A DNA stretch of 64,000 nt from an uncultured Desulfovibrio sp. (lineage in GTDB: Bacteria; Desulfobacterota; Desulfovibrionia; Desulfovibrionales; Desulfovibrionaceae). How positions within the stretch are numbered: the stretch's first letter is position 1; the number at the start of each line of letters is the position of its first letter. Shown piece after piece: positions 16,852 through 27,000 of the stretch. The stretch spans positions 17,734 through 81,733 of the forward strand of contig CAJUMQ010000010.1 in NCBI GenBank assembly GCA_910587035.1, read 5' to 3'. A program made the translations under genes and the position numbers. The notes beneath the pieces were generated by a model. It was not told the origin of the DNA and did not search any database. It worked only from the letters and a program-made list of their open reading frames with translations.

Positions 16852-18027
16852 CTAGGCCATTGTCGCGCGGTTGGTGCCATCCAGCATGTTGAGAGCCAGC
16901 TGCCGCTCCTGTCTGAAGCGGCTGCGCACCGCCTCCCGCACCTGGCTGGTGGATGAGCCAAACTGGCCAGCGCGCACATTGTACACATTGGTTATGAGCT
17001 TGCGCTCATAGTTGGCATCACCGGCTTTGCCGCTCATATCGTCTGCCCGGGCAAAGATTTTCGCAGCGCCGGCGGGACCATGCTGCACCGCTGTGCTCCA
17101 GATTACCTCGCGCATGGCTGCGGAAAGATTGTCAGATTTAATGCCCGTGCACTGTTCTATGGCATCCAGGGCTGGCTTGTAGTGGCTCTGATGAATAAAC
17201 GCCTCCTGCAGCTGCTCAAAGCGTTCCGGCTGTTCGCTGGCTATGGCGCGCCAGGCATCCGGCATGGCGCCACGGCGGCTGCCTGTATTGGCTGGCCCCG
17301 CATTGCGCAGACGCTTGGAAAGATCAGGAGCCTCACTGTCAAGGAAGCTCAGGAAACTGCGCATGCTGCCAACCTTGGAGGCAATCTGGTATTTGCCATA
17401 GGAAGTGCCGCCGGTGCTGTCATAGCCTATGGCGGCAATGCCGTCGGAACCGGACTCAAATCTTGCGGACAATTTGCCCAGCCCCATATCTTCAGACCCG
17501 CGCCGGTTGCTCCTGCCGTTTTTGGAAGAGCGGACGGCATTATTGCGGGTATGGATAAAGTCCGAATTTGCCAGGGCAAAACCGCGCCCATTGCCACCAG
17601 CGGCAAGAACCCTCAGATTGCGGCTGGTGCCGGAGCGGCCGGCCAGGGAAAGACCGCTTGAGTCGGAGGACCCTACCCTGCCAAAGCTCTGCATTCTCAG
17701 CATGTCATTGGGAGAGCGGCCAGCCATGGTGGCGCTGTTGAGGGGAATGCCCTGGGTGTCCTGCAGACGGGCGACCTTGGGGATGGTCTTTGTGGAGGCC
17801 ACCTTGTGGGATGGCATCAGGGTCGCATTCTTTATGGATGCGTCTTTTTCAGAGCCAGACGCTTTTTCGGACCCGGTAGAGGACGCGCCATTCTGTTCAC
17901 GCGCCATGACGGCCGCGAAGGAATCCGATGGTTTTGTATTGACTGCAGACTGCTTTCTGGAGGAAAGCTGGCCAGTCTGCGTGTTTTTTTCTGTCTTTGC
18001 GGGAATCATCCATGAGGAATGAGACAT
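16852..18027 (-). CDS. Muramidase-like protein with VgrG3-type C-terminal domain
   Basis: A 391-residue protein. The first 170 residues are low-complexity, rich in Ser, Lys, Gly and Arg, with no signal peptide. From about residue 180 comes a lysozyme-like domain: GLGKLSARFESGSDGIAAI, then YDSTGGTSYGKYQIASKVGS, which matches the peptidoglycan-degrading domain found at the end of VgrG3-like type VI spike proteins and in some flagellar loci; the Glu in RFESG is the likely catalytic acid. No type VI genes are in the window. It is followed by the GT9 gene. A role in local cell-wall opening for an export machine is plausible; the lack of a signal peptide argues for non-Sec export. Confidence 0.65.
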   Translation of the reverse strand: MSHSSWMIPAKTEKNTQTGQLSSRKQSAVNTKPSDSFAAVMAREQNGASSTGSEKASGSEKDASIKNATLMPSHKVASTKTIPKVARLQDTQGIPLNSATMAGRSPNDMLRMQSFGRVGSSDSSGLSLAGRSGTSRNLRVLAAGGNGRGFALANSDFIHTRNNAVRSSKNGRSNRRGSEDMGLGKLSARFESGSDGIAAIGYDSTGGTSYGKYQIASKVGSMRSFLSFLDSEAPDLSKRLRNAGPANTGSRRGAMPDAWRAIASEQPERFEQLQEAFIHQSHYKPALDAIEQCTGIKSDNLSAAMREVIWSTAVQHGPAGAAKIFARADDMSGKAGDANYERKLITNVYNVRAGQFGSSTSQVREAVRSRFRQERQLALNMLDGTNRATMA

Positions 18028-18183
18028 TGTATCCTCCCAAAAAATACTGCATAACCTTTTTCGGGAGGATATAAAGCAAAAATAGTGCCATATCCGTAAA
18101 AACGGCCAATCACAGGGGTTTGCGGACGGTCATGGGCTTAAAGACAAATTTACGACGGCGCAGCCCCGGCAGCAACTTTATGG

Positions 18184-18819
18184 TCAGTTGCCGGCGTCCG
18201 CCCGCTCATCAAAAGAAATGGCCCGGATGATCTCCTTGACAAGCGCATCAGAAAACATGGCATGGTCTCCCGGATTTTCAATGTCATTTCCTGGCAAAAG
18301 AAGCCCCAGGCGCATTTGCGTGCTGTCCAGCGCATTTCTTTTGGAAATATTTTTCAGGCGCTCGCGGCTGGGCCTTTTGGAGCTGGGCACCATGCGCTGA
18401 ACCAGCAGCGCATCGGCCAGCATGCCGGTGGAGCCAGCTCCGGAAAATCTGGCCTCGCTGCCATATCCGGCCTCAACCAGTTTTTCCAGCATTGCGGAAT
18501 CCACCGGTCCCTCCTGCAAAAGTGAGAGATGGAGAATGTAGCCGGCCTTGCTGGGCGATTCCGTAACCTGAAACTCCTCTCCATTCAGGGCTGTACCCAG
18601 AGTCTGCACATGGAGGGGATGCAGGCCAGCGGCATTACGCACATCTATATATATTGTGCGCGGGGCCTCGCGATTGGGCTTGACATGCAGGCTGCCAGAA
18701 CGGAATGTCTTTATTTCCGCTGCCGGGACGCTCTCCTTCTGCCTGAGACAGCCTGGCATCAGGACCATGAGCAGGCATACGAGGCAGAGCAGGCGCATCT
18801 TGTATATTTTCATTTCCAT
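18184..18819 (-). CDS. TraT-like outer-membrane lipoprotein
   Basis: A 211-residue lipoprotein. The signal region MRLLCLVCLLMVLMPGC ends in the lipobox cysteine. The mature part has RTIYIDVRNAAGLHP, a helix, EEFQVTESPSKAGYILHLSL, and VEAGYGSEARFSG. This resembles plasmid TraT surface-exclusion/complement-resistance lipoproteins in order (strand, helix, Y-V-T-S-P strand, GY.GA segment), but it lacks their long glycine-rich membrane-inserting stretch. ATG 18819 follows AGGGAG; an adjacent TTG at 18822 is less likely. It sits 156 bases upstream of the muramidase gene. The family link is moderate and the role unknown. Confidence 0.55.
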   Translation of the reverse strand: MEMKIYKMRLLCLVCLLMVLMPGCLRQKESVPAAEIKTFRSGSLHVKPNREAPRTIYIDVRNAAGLHPLHVQTLGTALNGEEFQVTESPSKAGYILHLSLLQEGPVDSAMLEKLVEAGYGSEARFSGAGSTGMLADALLVQRMVPSSKRPSRERLKNISKRNALDSTQMRLGLLLPGNDIENPGDHAMFSDALVKEIIRAISFDERADAGN

Positions 18820-18901
18820 CAATATAACTCCCTGGTGTGGTTACGGCGCCATTTTTTTCAGGAGCAATACGCGCAGATTTCGGAAAATGGCGCAAACGGG
18901 C

Positions 18902-18930
18902 TTGACCTTATGGATTTTTGGAGCAATTAG
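18902..18930 (+). promoter_or_regulatory. Weak candidate promoter for topA
   Basis: TTGACC (18902-18907) is followed after 17 bases by AATTAG. The -35 is good and the -10 poor. It lies in the 248-base gap between the divergent TraT-like gene and topA, which also holds a 10-bp inverted repeat (18846-18855 with 18884-18893). Confidence 0.3.
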
Positions 18931-19067
18931 AGCTTCTGGTGGCTGGCGTCCGCCCTGGGCGCAGCATGTTCAGCCGCAAACAATGTGGTGGATTAAATTC
19001 TGGCGCAGCAAATTTTATTTTGGAAAGAATGAACTGGAAACAGCCTGTTTCCATGGCAGGTGAATAT

Positions 19068-21320
19068 ATGGCAAAACACTTGATCATTGTGGAATCCCCG
19101 GCCAAGGTGAAAACCATAAAAAAATTTCTTGGCCCCAACTATATGGTGCAGGCCAGTGTTGGTCATGTGCGCGATTTGCCGGCCAGCTCCCTGGGTGTGG
19201 ACGAAAACAATGGTTTTGCGCCACATTATGAAATTATTGATAAAAAAAAGGGGGTTGTCAATGATCTGCGGCAATCCGCCGCCAAGGCGGACATTGTCTA
19301 TCTCGCGCCGGACCCAGACAGGGAGGGCGAGGCCATAGCCTGGCATGTTGCCGAACTCATCCGCGACAAGGCCCGGGAGATCAAGCGCATCCAGTTCAAT
19401 GAAATCACGGAGAAGGCCGTCAAGGCTGCCCTTGCCCATCCACGCGATCTCAATGTCAATCTGTTCGATGCCCAGCAGGCAAGGCGCATTCTGGACAGGC
19501 TGGTGGGCTATAAAATCTCTCCCCTGCTATGGAAAACCATAAAAAGGGGCATCTCCGCCGGGCGCGTCCAGTCAGTGGCCCTACGCCTCATTGTGGAGAG
19601 GGAGAAGGAGCGTGAGGCCTTTACACCCCGCGAATACTGGCCATTTCATGCTACCCTGTCCACTGGCACCCCACCATCTTTCCGTACCGAGCTGATAAAA
19701 TTCATGGGGAAAAAGGCCGACATCGCAAGTGAGGAGGAGGCCAAGGCTGTTGAGGAGGCCATCCGCGGCAAGGATTTCATTGTTGACGCAGTGGAGGAAA
19801 AGGAACGCAGCCGCGCCCCCCAGCCGCCATTCATCACGTCCACCCTGCAACAGAATGCCAACAAACTGCATGGATACCCCGCCAAAAGAACCATGCAGAT
19901 AGCCCAGAAACTTTATGAAGGTGTGGAACTGGGCGACAGGGGCCTAACCGCGCTCATAACATATATGCGCACAGATTCCACGCGCATTGCCGATGAGGCC
20001 AGAGACAAGGCCAAAAATTTCATCCAGGAAAATTTCGGCGCGGACTACCTGCCCCCCCGGCCCCGCATATACAAGGCCAAGGGCTCCGCGCAGGATGCCC
20101 ATGAGGCCATACGCCCTGTAGATATCGACATCCGGCCCGAGGATGTGCGCGAATTTCTTGCTCCTGATCAATATAATCTGTACCGTCTGATCTGGAACCG
20201 TTTTGTTGCATCCCAAATGGCGTCCGCAATTTTCCACGATACCACGGCGCTGATCTTGTCCGGAGAGGCCCAATGGCGGGCAAAGGGAGAGAGAATTCTC
20301 TTTGACGGATACATGGCGGTAATGCCAAAATCAGCCAGAGAGAGTGAAACCGCCCTGCCACCACTGGAAAAAGGCATGCGCCTCAAGCTGGAAAAGCTGG
20401 AGAAGGAGCAAAAATTCACCCAGCCCCCGGCCCGCTACAATGAGGCCAGCCTGGTCAAGGAGCTGGAGGAGCTTGGCATTGGCAGGCCTTCCACCTATGC
20501 CGCCATAATCTCAACACTGCAGGATCGCGATTATGTGCACTTGCAGGAAAGACAGCTGGTGCCCACCGATCTGGGACGCATAGTGTGCCAGCAGCTGGTG
20601 GAGCATTTTAGCCGCCTGATGGATGTAGGTTTTACCGCGCAAATGGAGGAAGGCCTGGACAAGGTGGCGGAAGGCGTGGAAAACTGGGTGCAGCTTCTGG
20701 GAGCCTTTGCCTCGGACTTCAATCCCACGCTTGAGGCGGCCTCGAAGAATATGCGCAGTTTCAAGAGTGGCTTGCCCGCAGATTTGCAATGCCCGCAGTG
20801 CGGACGCCCATTGATGATAAAATTTGGCAAAAGCGGCGCTTTTCTGGCCTGTTCCGGATATCCGGAATGTCGCTATACCAGCAATTTTGGGCGTGACAGC
20901 GAAGGTAGGATCGAGGCTGTGGAGCGTGAAAAGCCGCAACTGGAGAAAATGGGGCAATGCCCGGAGTGCGGCAGGGATCTTGTAGTCAGAAAATCCCATA
21001 CAGGCAGCCGTTTTATAGCCTGTTCCGGCTACCCCGACTGTCGTTATGCCCGCTCCTATCCCACCGGAGTAAGTTGTCCGGCTTGCGGCGAGGGCCAGCT
21101 GGTGGAAAAAAGCAGCAAAAAGGGCAAACTGTTCTATTCCTGTGACCGCTACCCGCAATGTGATTTCGCCCTCTGGGACAGGCCTCTGCCTGAAGCATGC
21201 CCTGTGTGCGGCAATCCCTATCTGGTAGAAAAGAAAAGGCGCGATGGCACAAAAATTGTTTGTCCGGCCAGCGGATGCAATTATCAAAGGGAGGATGAAG
21301 ATGCCCAGGCGCGGCAGTGA
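19068..21320 (+). CDS. topA: DNA topoisomerase I
   Basis: A 750-residue type IA topoisomerase that relaxes negative supercoils. It starts MAKHLIIVESPAKVKTIKKFLG, the Toprim domain, with acidic APDPDREGEAIAWH. The active-site region is ITYMRTDSTRIADEA, with the catalytic Tyr. After about residue 570 come four zinc-ribbon modules, with CPQCGRP, CPECGRD, CPACGEG and CPVCGNP; E. coli TopA has three four-Cys fingers. The frame is open for 50 codons upstream, but ATG 19068 has AGGTGA and gives the family N-terminus. Its end overlaps the start of the XdhC-like gene by 20 bases. Confidence 0.97.
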   Translation: MAKHLIIVESPAKVKTIKKFLGPNYMVQASVGHVRDLPASSLGVDENNGFAPHYEIIDKKKGVVNDLRQSAAKADIVYLAPDPDREGEAIAWHVAELIRDKAREIKRIQFNEITEKAVKAALAHPRDLNVNLFDAQQARRILDRLVGYKISPLLWKTIKRGISAGRVQSVALRLIVEREKEREAFTPREYWPFHATLSTGTPPSFRTELIKFMGKKADIASEEEAKAVEEAIRGKDFIVDAVEEKERSRAPQPPFITSTLQQNANKLHGYPAKRTMQIAQKLYEGVELGDRGLTALITYMRTDSTRIADEARDKAKNFIQENFGADYLPPRPRIYKAKGSAQDAHEAIRPVDIDIRPEDVREFLAPDQYNLYRLIWNRFVASQMASAIFHDTTALILSGEAQWRAKGERILFDGYMAVMPKSARESETALPPLEKGMRLKLEKLEKEQKFTQPPARYNEASLVKELEELGIGRPSTYAAIISTLQDRDYVHLQERQLVPTDLGRIVCQQLVEHFSRLMDVGFTAQMEEGLDKVAEGVENWVQLLGAFASDFNPTLEAASKNMRSFKSGLPADLQCPQCGRPLMIKFGKSGAFLACSGYPECRYTSNFGRDSEGRIEAVEREKPQLEKMGQCPECGRDLVVRKSHTGSRFIACSGYPDCRYARSYPTGVSCPACGEGQLVEKSSKKGKLFYSCDRYPQCDFALWDRPLPEACPVCGNPYLVEKKRRDGTKIVCPASGCNYQREDEDAQARQ

Positions 21321-21975
21321 ACCTGATGAGGCCATTGGCCCGGTGCTGGATGGATTTGCGGCATTGCCGGAGTATGAGGACGCTCCAGTTCCTGACATTT
21401 TCCAGGTGAATGAGATTGCGGCCCCGGAGGAAGAACTGCTGCCTGTGGCCGTCCCCGCGCAGGGCGAGGATATTGCCCATCCGGTGGCTCTCATATGCGG
21501 CTATAATGAAGATGCGGCCGCCATGGCCAGCCTGGCGGCCGATTGCGGCTTTGAGGTGGAGCTGGCCATAAATGCCGAGACTGCGGAGGTGGACTGCCCT
21601 GCAGCCACACAAATCCACTGTGTTCCGGATTATGACAATCTGGTGGGCATCTGCGGCATAGAGCGCAATTATTTTGTGTGCATTTTTGAAGATGATATGC
21701 TGGAATGCGAAGTGCTGCTGAGCCAGGCCCTGGCCAGCGACGCCTGCTATCTTGGCCTTTCGGCCGGCGCGCAAAAAAAGGATGAAATCTTCGCAGCCTT
21801 GCGCGCCGATGGGGCGCCCGATGCCGAACTTGCCGCGGTTTGCTGCCCGATGGGCCTAAACATCCGCCCCAAAAACTCCGTTGAGAAGGCTGTGGGCATT
21901 GTTGCGGAGCTGCTGGCAGCTAGAGGTGGCACCCTAAAGCGTCTTAGACATGAGCCGCGGCCTGGCAAGGCGTGA
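21301..21975 (+). CDS. XdhC-like Rossmann-domain protein
   Basis: A 224-residue protein. The C-terminal part has the XdhC Rossmann signature: FVCIFEDDMLECEVLLSQAL, ACYLGLSAGAQKKDEIFAAL, then CCPMGLNIRPKNSVEKAVGIVAELLAAR, matching the P.GL.I....P.E.A..I.AE element. XdhC proteins insert or sulfurate the molybdenum cofactor of xanthine-dehydrogenase-type enzymes. The first 75 residues are acidic and lack the XdhC/CoxI N-terminal domain with its usual cysteine, so this is a shortened member. ATG 21301 follows GGGAGG within the end of topA. No molybdo-enzyme gene is nearby, so its client is unknown. Confidence 0.7.
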   Translation: MPRRGSEPDEAIGPVLDGFAALPEYEDAPVPDIFQVNEIAAPEEELLPVAVPAQGEDIAHPVALICGYNEDAAAMASLAADCGFEVELAINAETAEVDCPAATQIHCVPDYDNLVGICGIERNYFVCIFEDDMLECEVLLSQALASDACYLGLSAGAQKKDEIFAALRADGAPDAELAAVCCPMGLNIRPKNSVEKAVGIVAELLAARGGTLKRLRHEPRPGKA

Positions 21976-22030
21976 CTTTTGTCGAAAAATGCCGTTTATA
22001 ATTGATTATTCTTTATAAAGGAGCGCCTTC

Positions 22031-22660
22031 ATGGAATATGCCCTTGGCGGTTTGCTGGTTGTTTTCCTGATTTATCTGTTCATTGAAACAAGACGCAAAT
22101 CAAGACGCATACTGCAGGTGGTACTGGAGGAAAAACGCGCCATTGCCAACGACTCCGGCATGACAGCCAGCCTGGGCGTCTTTACTCCGGATCTGCAGAC
22201 AACAGTCATCATAGGCGCATCGGAAGAGATGGGTGTTTTCTATTACCGCATGATAAAACAGGCCAAAGTTATCATCCGCAGCCGCATAAACCTGGCAAAT
22301 CTGGCGCGCACTGAATTTCTCATCAATGGCAATGAGCAGCCGGTGGGCCTGGAATCCGAGCAGGTCACCACATCCCTGCGGGCCACCGACATAGCCGATC
22401 GCGTTATTGCGTCCATGGCCCAGGATTCCATCCGCCAGATTGAGCGCGCAGCCCTGCGTGTGAACTTCTACGATGAAAGCGGCTCCGAGAAGAGCCTGGA
22501 AATAACAACCCTGCGGGCCGGGGATGAAAGGCAGCGTTTTGAAAGGGTGCAGCTCCTGAAAAATACTGTCTGGTGGACTGCTTTTCTGCAAATTGCCAGC
22601 CGCAATGCGCGGCGTGTTCGCGCCCGCATCGAGGATCGGCCCGAAGAAATTTCTGAATAA
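22031..22660 (+). CDS. Membrane-anchored protein of unknown function
   Basis: A 209-residue protein with one N-terminal membrane segment (ALGGLLVVFLIYLFIET) followed by a basic stretch TRRKSRR, so the bulk should face the cytoplasm. The rest mixes strands and helices: FTPDLQTTVIIGASEEMGVFYY, a helix IIRSRINLANLARTEF, and VNFYDESGSEKSLEITTLRAGD. ATG 22031 has AAAGGAG. I do not recognise the family. It lies between the XdhC-like gene and the RND operon, with 55 and 237 bases on either side, and is probably transcribed alone. Confidence 0.6.
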   Translation: MEYALGGLLVVFLIYLFIETRRKSRRILQVVLEEKRAIANDSGMTASLGVFTPDLQTTVIIGASEEMGVFYYRMIKQAKVIIRSRINLANLARTEFLINGNEQPVGLESEQVTTSLRATDIADRVIASMAQDSIRQIERAALRVNFYDESGSEKSLEITTLRAGDERQRFERVQLLKNTVWWTAFLQIASRNARRVRARIEDRPEEISE

Positions 22661-22897
22661 ATATCATCAATTAAATCAGCTAGTTACGCAAATAAATATC
22701 GTATTGCCAACTAACTGTAATAATTAGACTTTTTGGTTTGCAACCTCGCCGCCCGGTCCTGGGGCGCCTTCTTGCCTTTTGCTTTTTTATATGTTTCAAA
22801 TATCGCAACATTTTTTGCGGATCGTCTCCGGTGGCATTGTCGGGCGCCAGGCACGGTGCTGGCAGTGCAAAACCGGATTCAATAAGTGGAGTGCGCC

Positions 22898-24013
22898 ATG
22901 CATTGGAAATATCTATGGAAATTGGGGCTGTGTCTGACAATTGGTCTTGCCCTGTGCGCCTGCAAGGAGAAGGAGGCATCCCACGGCACCATGCTGCCGC
23001 CGGTGGCCGTTTTTGAGGTTAAAAAGGAGAATACTCCCTGGGACGCCGAGTATCAGGCTCAGGCATCGGGCTCCCGCTCGGTGGAAGTGCGCGCCAGGGT
23101 GGAGGCAATAATCGAAAAGCGCCTTTACAAGGAAGGGGATTTCGTCAAGGAGGGGCAGCAGCTCTTCCAGCTGGAGCGGGATCAGTACGAAGCCCGCATG
23201 GAGCAGGCCAAGGCCCAGTATGTGAACGCGGAACGCGAATGGCGCAGGGTCAAGCCACTTTATGAGAAAAATGCCGTCTCCCAGAAGGAGAGGGATGCCG
23301 CCAGGGCAGCCTATGAAAGCGCCAAGGCCGAATTGCGGCAGGCGCAAATCAATCTGGACTACTGCCAGGTGGTTTCTCCTGTTTCAGGATACAGCAGCAA
23401 GGAAAACTATACGCCAGGCAACCTTGTCAGCAACAATTCCCTTCTGACCTATGTCAATCAGACGGAACCCATGTATATTGATTTTTCCATAGCCGCCCCG
23501 GAAAGAATGGCCAGGCAGAATCTGGCCGCCCAGGGCAGATTGGAAGTGCCCAGGGATGGCCGTTACGAAGCGACCTTGCGCCTGCTGGATGGCAGCATGT
23601 ATGATGGTGACGGTGAAATCACATTCATAGACAGCCAGGTGCAGCCCACCACTGGCGTAATCCAGGCGCGGGCGGTCTTTGCCAACAAGAATGGCGCAAT
23701 AATGCCAGGCCAGTATGTGCGCATCTACATGAAGGGTGACATTCTCAAGGATGCCATCCTCATTCCCCAGAAGTGCGTTGTGCATACCCAGAAAGGCTCC
23801 TCTGTGATGATGCTGGACAAGGATGACGTGGTCTCCATTGTGCCCGTGACCATTGATGCCACGGTTGGCGACCGCTATCTTATCCAGAGTGGCCTTGCAG
23901 GCGGCGAGAGAATTATCAGCGAGGGCATAGTCAAGGCCAGGCCTGGCTCAAAGGTTCGTGTCATGCCGCCCGAGGAGGAATTGCACAAAAACCAGCCTGC
24001 CCAGGCGCAGTAA
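22898..24013 (+). CDS. RND efflux periplasmic adaptor, AcrA/MexA type
   Basis: A 371-residue membrane-fusion lipoprotein: MHWKYLWKLGLCLTIGLALCAC with the lipobox ending in Cys22. It bridges the inner-membrane pump and the outer-membrane channel. The lipoyl half-motifs are YKEGDFVKEGQQLFQLERDQY and CQVVSPVSGYSSKENYTPGN, flanking a helical hairpin rich in Ala, Glu and Arg. The beta-barrel segment has GVIQARAVFANKNGAIMPGQY. ATG 22898 follows GTGGAG; a GTG four codons upstream is an alternative. It begins a complete adaptor-pump-channel operon. Confidence 0.92.
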   Translation: MHWKYLWKLGLCLTIGLALCACKEKEASHGTMLPPVAVFEVKKENTPWDAEYQAQASGSRSVEVRARVEAIIEKRLYKEGDFVKEGQQLFQLERDQYEARMEQAKAQYVNAEREWRRVKPLYEKNAVSQKERDAARAAYESAKAELRQAQINLDYCQVVSPVSGYSSKENYTPGNLVSNNSLLTYVNQTEPMYIDFSIAAPERMARQNLAAQGRLEVPRDGRYEATLRLLDGSMYDGDGEITFIDSQVQPTTGVIQARAVFANKNGAIMPGQYVRIYMKGDILKDAILIPQKCVVHTQKGSSVMMLDKDDVVSIVPVTIDATVGDRYLIQSGLAGGERIISEGIVKARPGSKVRVMPPEEELHKNQPAQAQ

Positions 24014-24023
24014 CAGGTGAAAT

Positions 24024-27000
24024 ATGGCAATATCGGCCAAACCAAATCTCTTTTTACGCAGGCCCATTCTTTCGGCGGTCATCTCCATTGTCATAACACT
24101 GGTTGGTTTTCTGGCAATCACGGCTTTGCCCATCGCCCAGTATCCTGAACTGGTGCCTCCGACAGTCAATGTGTCCACGGTATATCCCGGCGCATCAGCC
24201 GAGACCATATCCGCCACTGTGCTTGCGCCGCTTGAAGTCAATATCAACGGCGTGGAAAACATGCTCTACATGACCTCCACAGCCGCATCCGGCTCCGGTT
24301 CCGGTCAGATAAGCGTCTATTTTTCCCTGGGCACTGATCCGGACATGGCCATGGTCAATGTCAACAACAAGGTCAACCTGGCCCAAACCCAGTTGCCTGA
24401 GGATGTGCGCCGCCAGGGTGTTACGGTCACCAAGCGCTCCCCTGCCATGCTGCAGGTCTTTGCCTGCTATTCGCCGGATTCCCGCTATGACGAGACCGAG
24501 CTGGCGAACTGGATGAAGATCAACCTGGTGGATGAGCTCAAGCGCGTCAGTGGCGTTGGCGACTGTTCAATATTCGGAAGCCGCGACTATTCCATGCGCA
24601 TCTGGCTGCAGCCGGACAAGCTTGGCAAATACGGCATTTCCATCAGTGAAATCGCCCAGGCCATCCAGGAGCAGAACTCCCAGTTTGCTCCGGGGCGCCT
24701 AGGCTCCATGCCGGTTTTGCCGGACACACAGCTCAACTGGCAGATAGACACCATGGGCAGGCTCGTCACGCCTGAGCAGTTTGGTGAAATAATCATCCGC
24801 ACAGGGCCGGACAGCGCCATGCTGCGCCTCAAGGATGTGGCGAGAATTGAACTGGGCGGACAGGATTATAGCGTAAGCTCAAAATTTAATGGCTCGCCTG
24901 CCGCCATGGGCGCGGTTTATCTGCTGCCGGGAGCCAACGCCATCGCCACAGGCGACAGGGTTACAGCCCGCATAGACGAGATCAGGCCCAACATGCCAGA
25001 CGGCATGGAACTGGCCCTTGTGGTGGACACCAACGACTTCGTCATGGAATCCATTCACGAGGTTATACAGACTCTTTTTGAGGCCATGGTCCTCGTTATT
25101 GTCGTGGTCTATGTATTTCTGCAAAACTGGCGCGCCACCATCATTCCCTGCCTGGCCGTGCCGGTTTCCATTGTGGGCACATTTGCCGGCCTCTATGCTC
25201 TTGGTTTTTCCATCAACACGCTTACCCTGTTCGCCCTTGTCCTGGCCATCGGCCTGGTTGTGGATGATGCCATTGTCGTGCTTGAAAACGTTGAGCGCAT
25301 CATGAGCGACGAACATTTGCCGCCACTTGAGGCCACAGCCAAGGGCATGAACGAGGTCACTCCCGCGGTCATAGGCATTGTCTTTTCATTGTGCTCAGTG
25401 TTCATCCCCGTGGCCTTCATGGGGGGCCTCGCCGGCCAGATGTACAAGCAGTTTGCCATAACCATATCGATCTCGGTCGTACTTTCCGGCGCTGTGGCGC
25501 TTACGCTGACGCCGGCTCTCTGTGCCCTGCTTCTCAAACCACACGCGCACAATTACACGCCCCCAAAGGTATTCACCTGGTTCAACTACGCTTTTGGGCG
25601 CGTGACCCGTTTTTATCTGCGCCTGGTGCGCTGGGTAAAGAACAATGGCGTCAAGAGCATGGTCATGATGGTCATTATGTGCGTGGGCATATGGTGGTTT
25701 TTCAGGATAATTCCCGGCGGCCTTGTTCCCAATGAGGATCAGGGCTACATCCTTGGCATGGCCATCCTTGACGACGGCGCATCCCTGAACCGCACCATTG
25801 TGGTTGGTGACGTTCTGACAGACTACGGCCTGAAAGATCCCAATGTGAAAGTGTTTTCAAACATTAACGGCATAGACATCACAACAGTCTCGGTCAAAAG
25901 CAACTACACAACATACTTTGCCACCATGATTCCCTGGAGTGAGCGCAAGGGCAAGGACAGCACCCCAGATGCCCTCACGGGAAAAATGGGTGCTGTCACC
26001 ATGATGCAGCCGGAGGCAGTTGTTCTTGGTTTTACACCTCCGCCCATCAGCGGCATGAGCACTACAGGCGGATTTGAAGGCTATATCCAGATGCGCGGCA
26101 ACGGCACTCTTGGTGACCTGGAGCGCCAGGCTAATGCCTTTGTGGCGGAGGCCATGAGCACAGGGCCGGACGGAAAACGTAAATATCCCGCCATAGGCAC
26201 CATCCAGAACCTCTTTTCCACAGGTTCGCCACAGCTCTATGCCAATCTGGATCGCGATCGCTGCAAGGATATGGGCGTGAACATATCGGATGTATTCACA
26301 GCCATGAGCGGCACATTTGGCGGCATGTACGTCAATGACTTCAACTACATGGGCAGGACATTCCAGGTACGCCTGCAGTCCGAGGCGCCATTCCGCATGC
26401 TGCCGGAGGATCTGTCCAATGTTTATGTGGCCAACAACAAGGGAGAGATGATTCCCCTGACAGCCATTATGACACTTGAGCGGCGCACCGCTCCACAGGT
26501 GGTGGAGCGCTATAATGTCTTCCCTGCCGCCCATGTCATGGGTAACCCGGCTGCTGGCTATTCTTCCGGTCAGGCTTTGGCCGCAATGGAAGAAGTTGCC
26601 GCGACACTTCCCCAGGATTACTCCCTGGGCTGGGTGGGCTCCGCATTACAGGAAAAGCTGGCCAGCGCGGATACGGCCATGATTTTCGTGCTGGCGCTTG
26701 TTATGGTCTTTCTTGTTCTGGCGGCCCAGTATGAATCGTGGTCCCTGCCAATTTCAGTGCTCACCGCCGTGCCCTTTGGGGTGTTTGGCGCACTTTTGGC
26801 GACATATATGCGCGGGCTTGAAAATGATGTCTATTTTCAGGTGGCGCTCGTCACGATTATTGGCCTTTCAGCCAAAAACTCCATTCTCATTGTGGAGTTT
26901 GCAGTAGATGCATGGCGCAATGGCCGCAGCCTTGACGTGGCTGCCATGTTTGCAGCGCGCATCCGCTTCCGGCCGATCATCATGACATCGCTGGCCTTCA

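Noticed and set aside
20511..21774. Two long leftward open frames opposite topA and the XdhC-like gene
   Set aside because: They mirror the zinc-ribbon coding sequence; no recognisable protein features.
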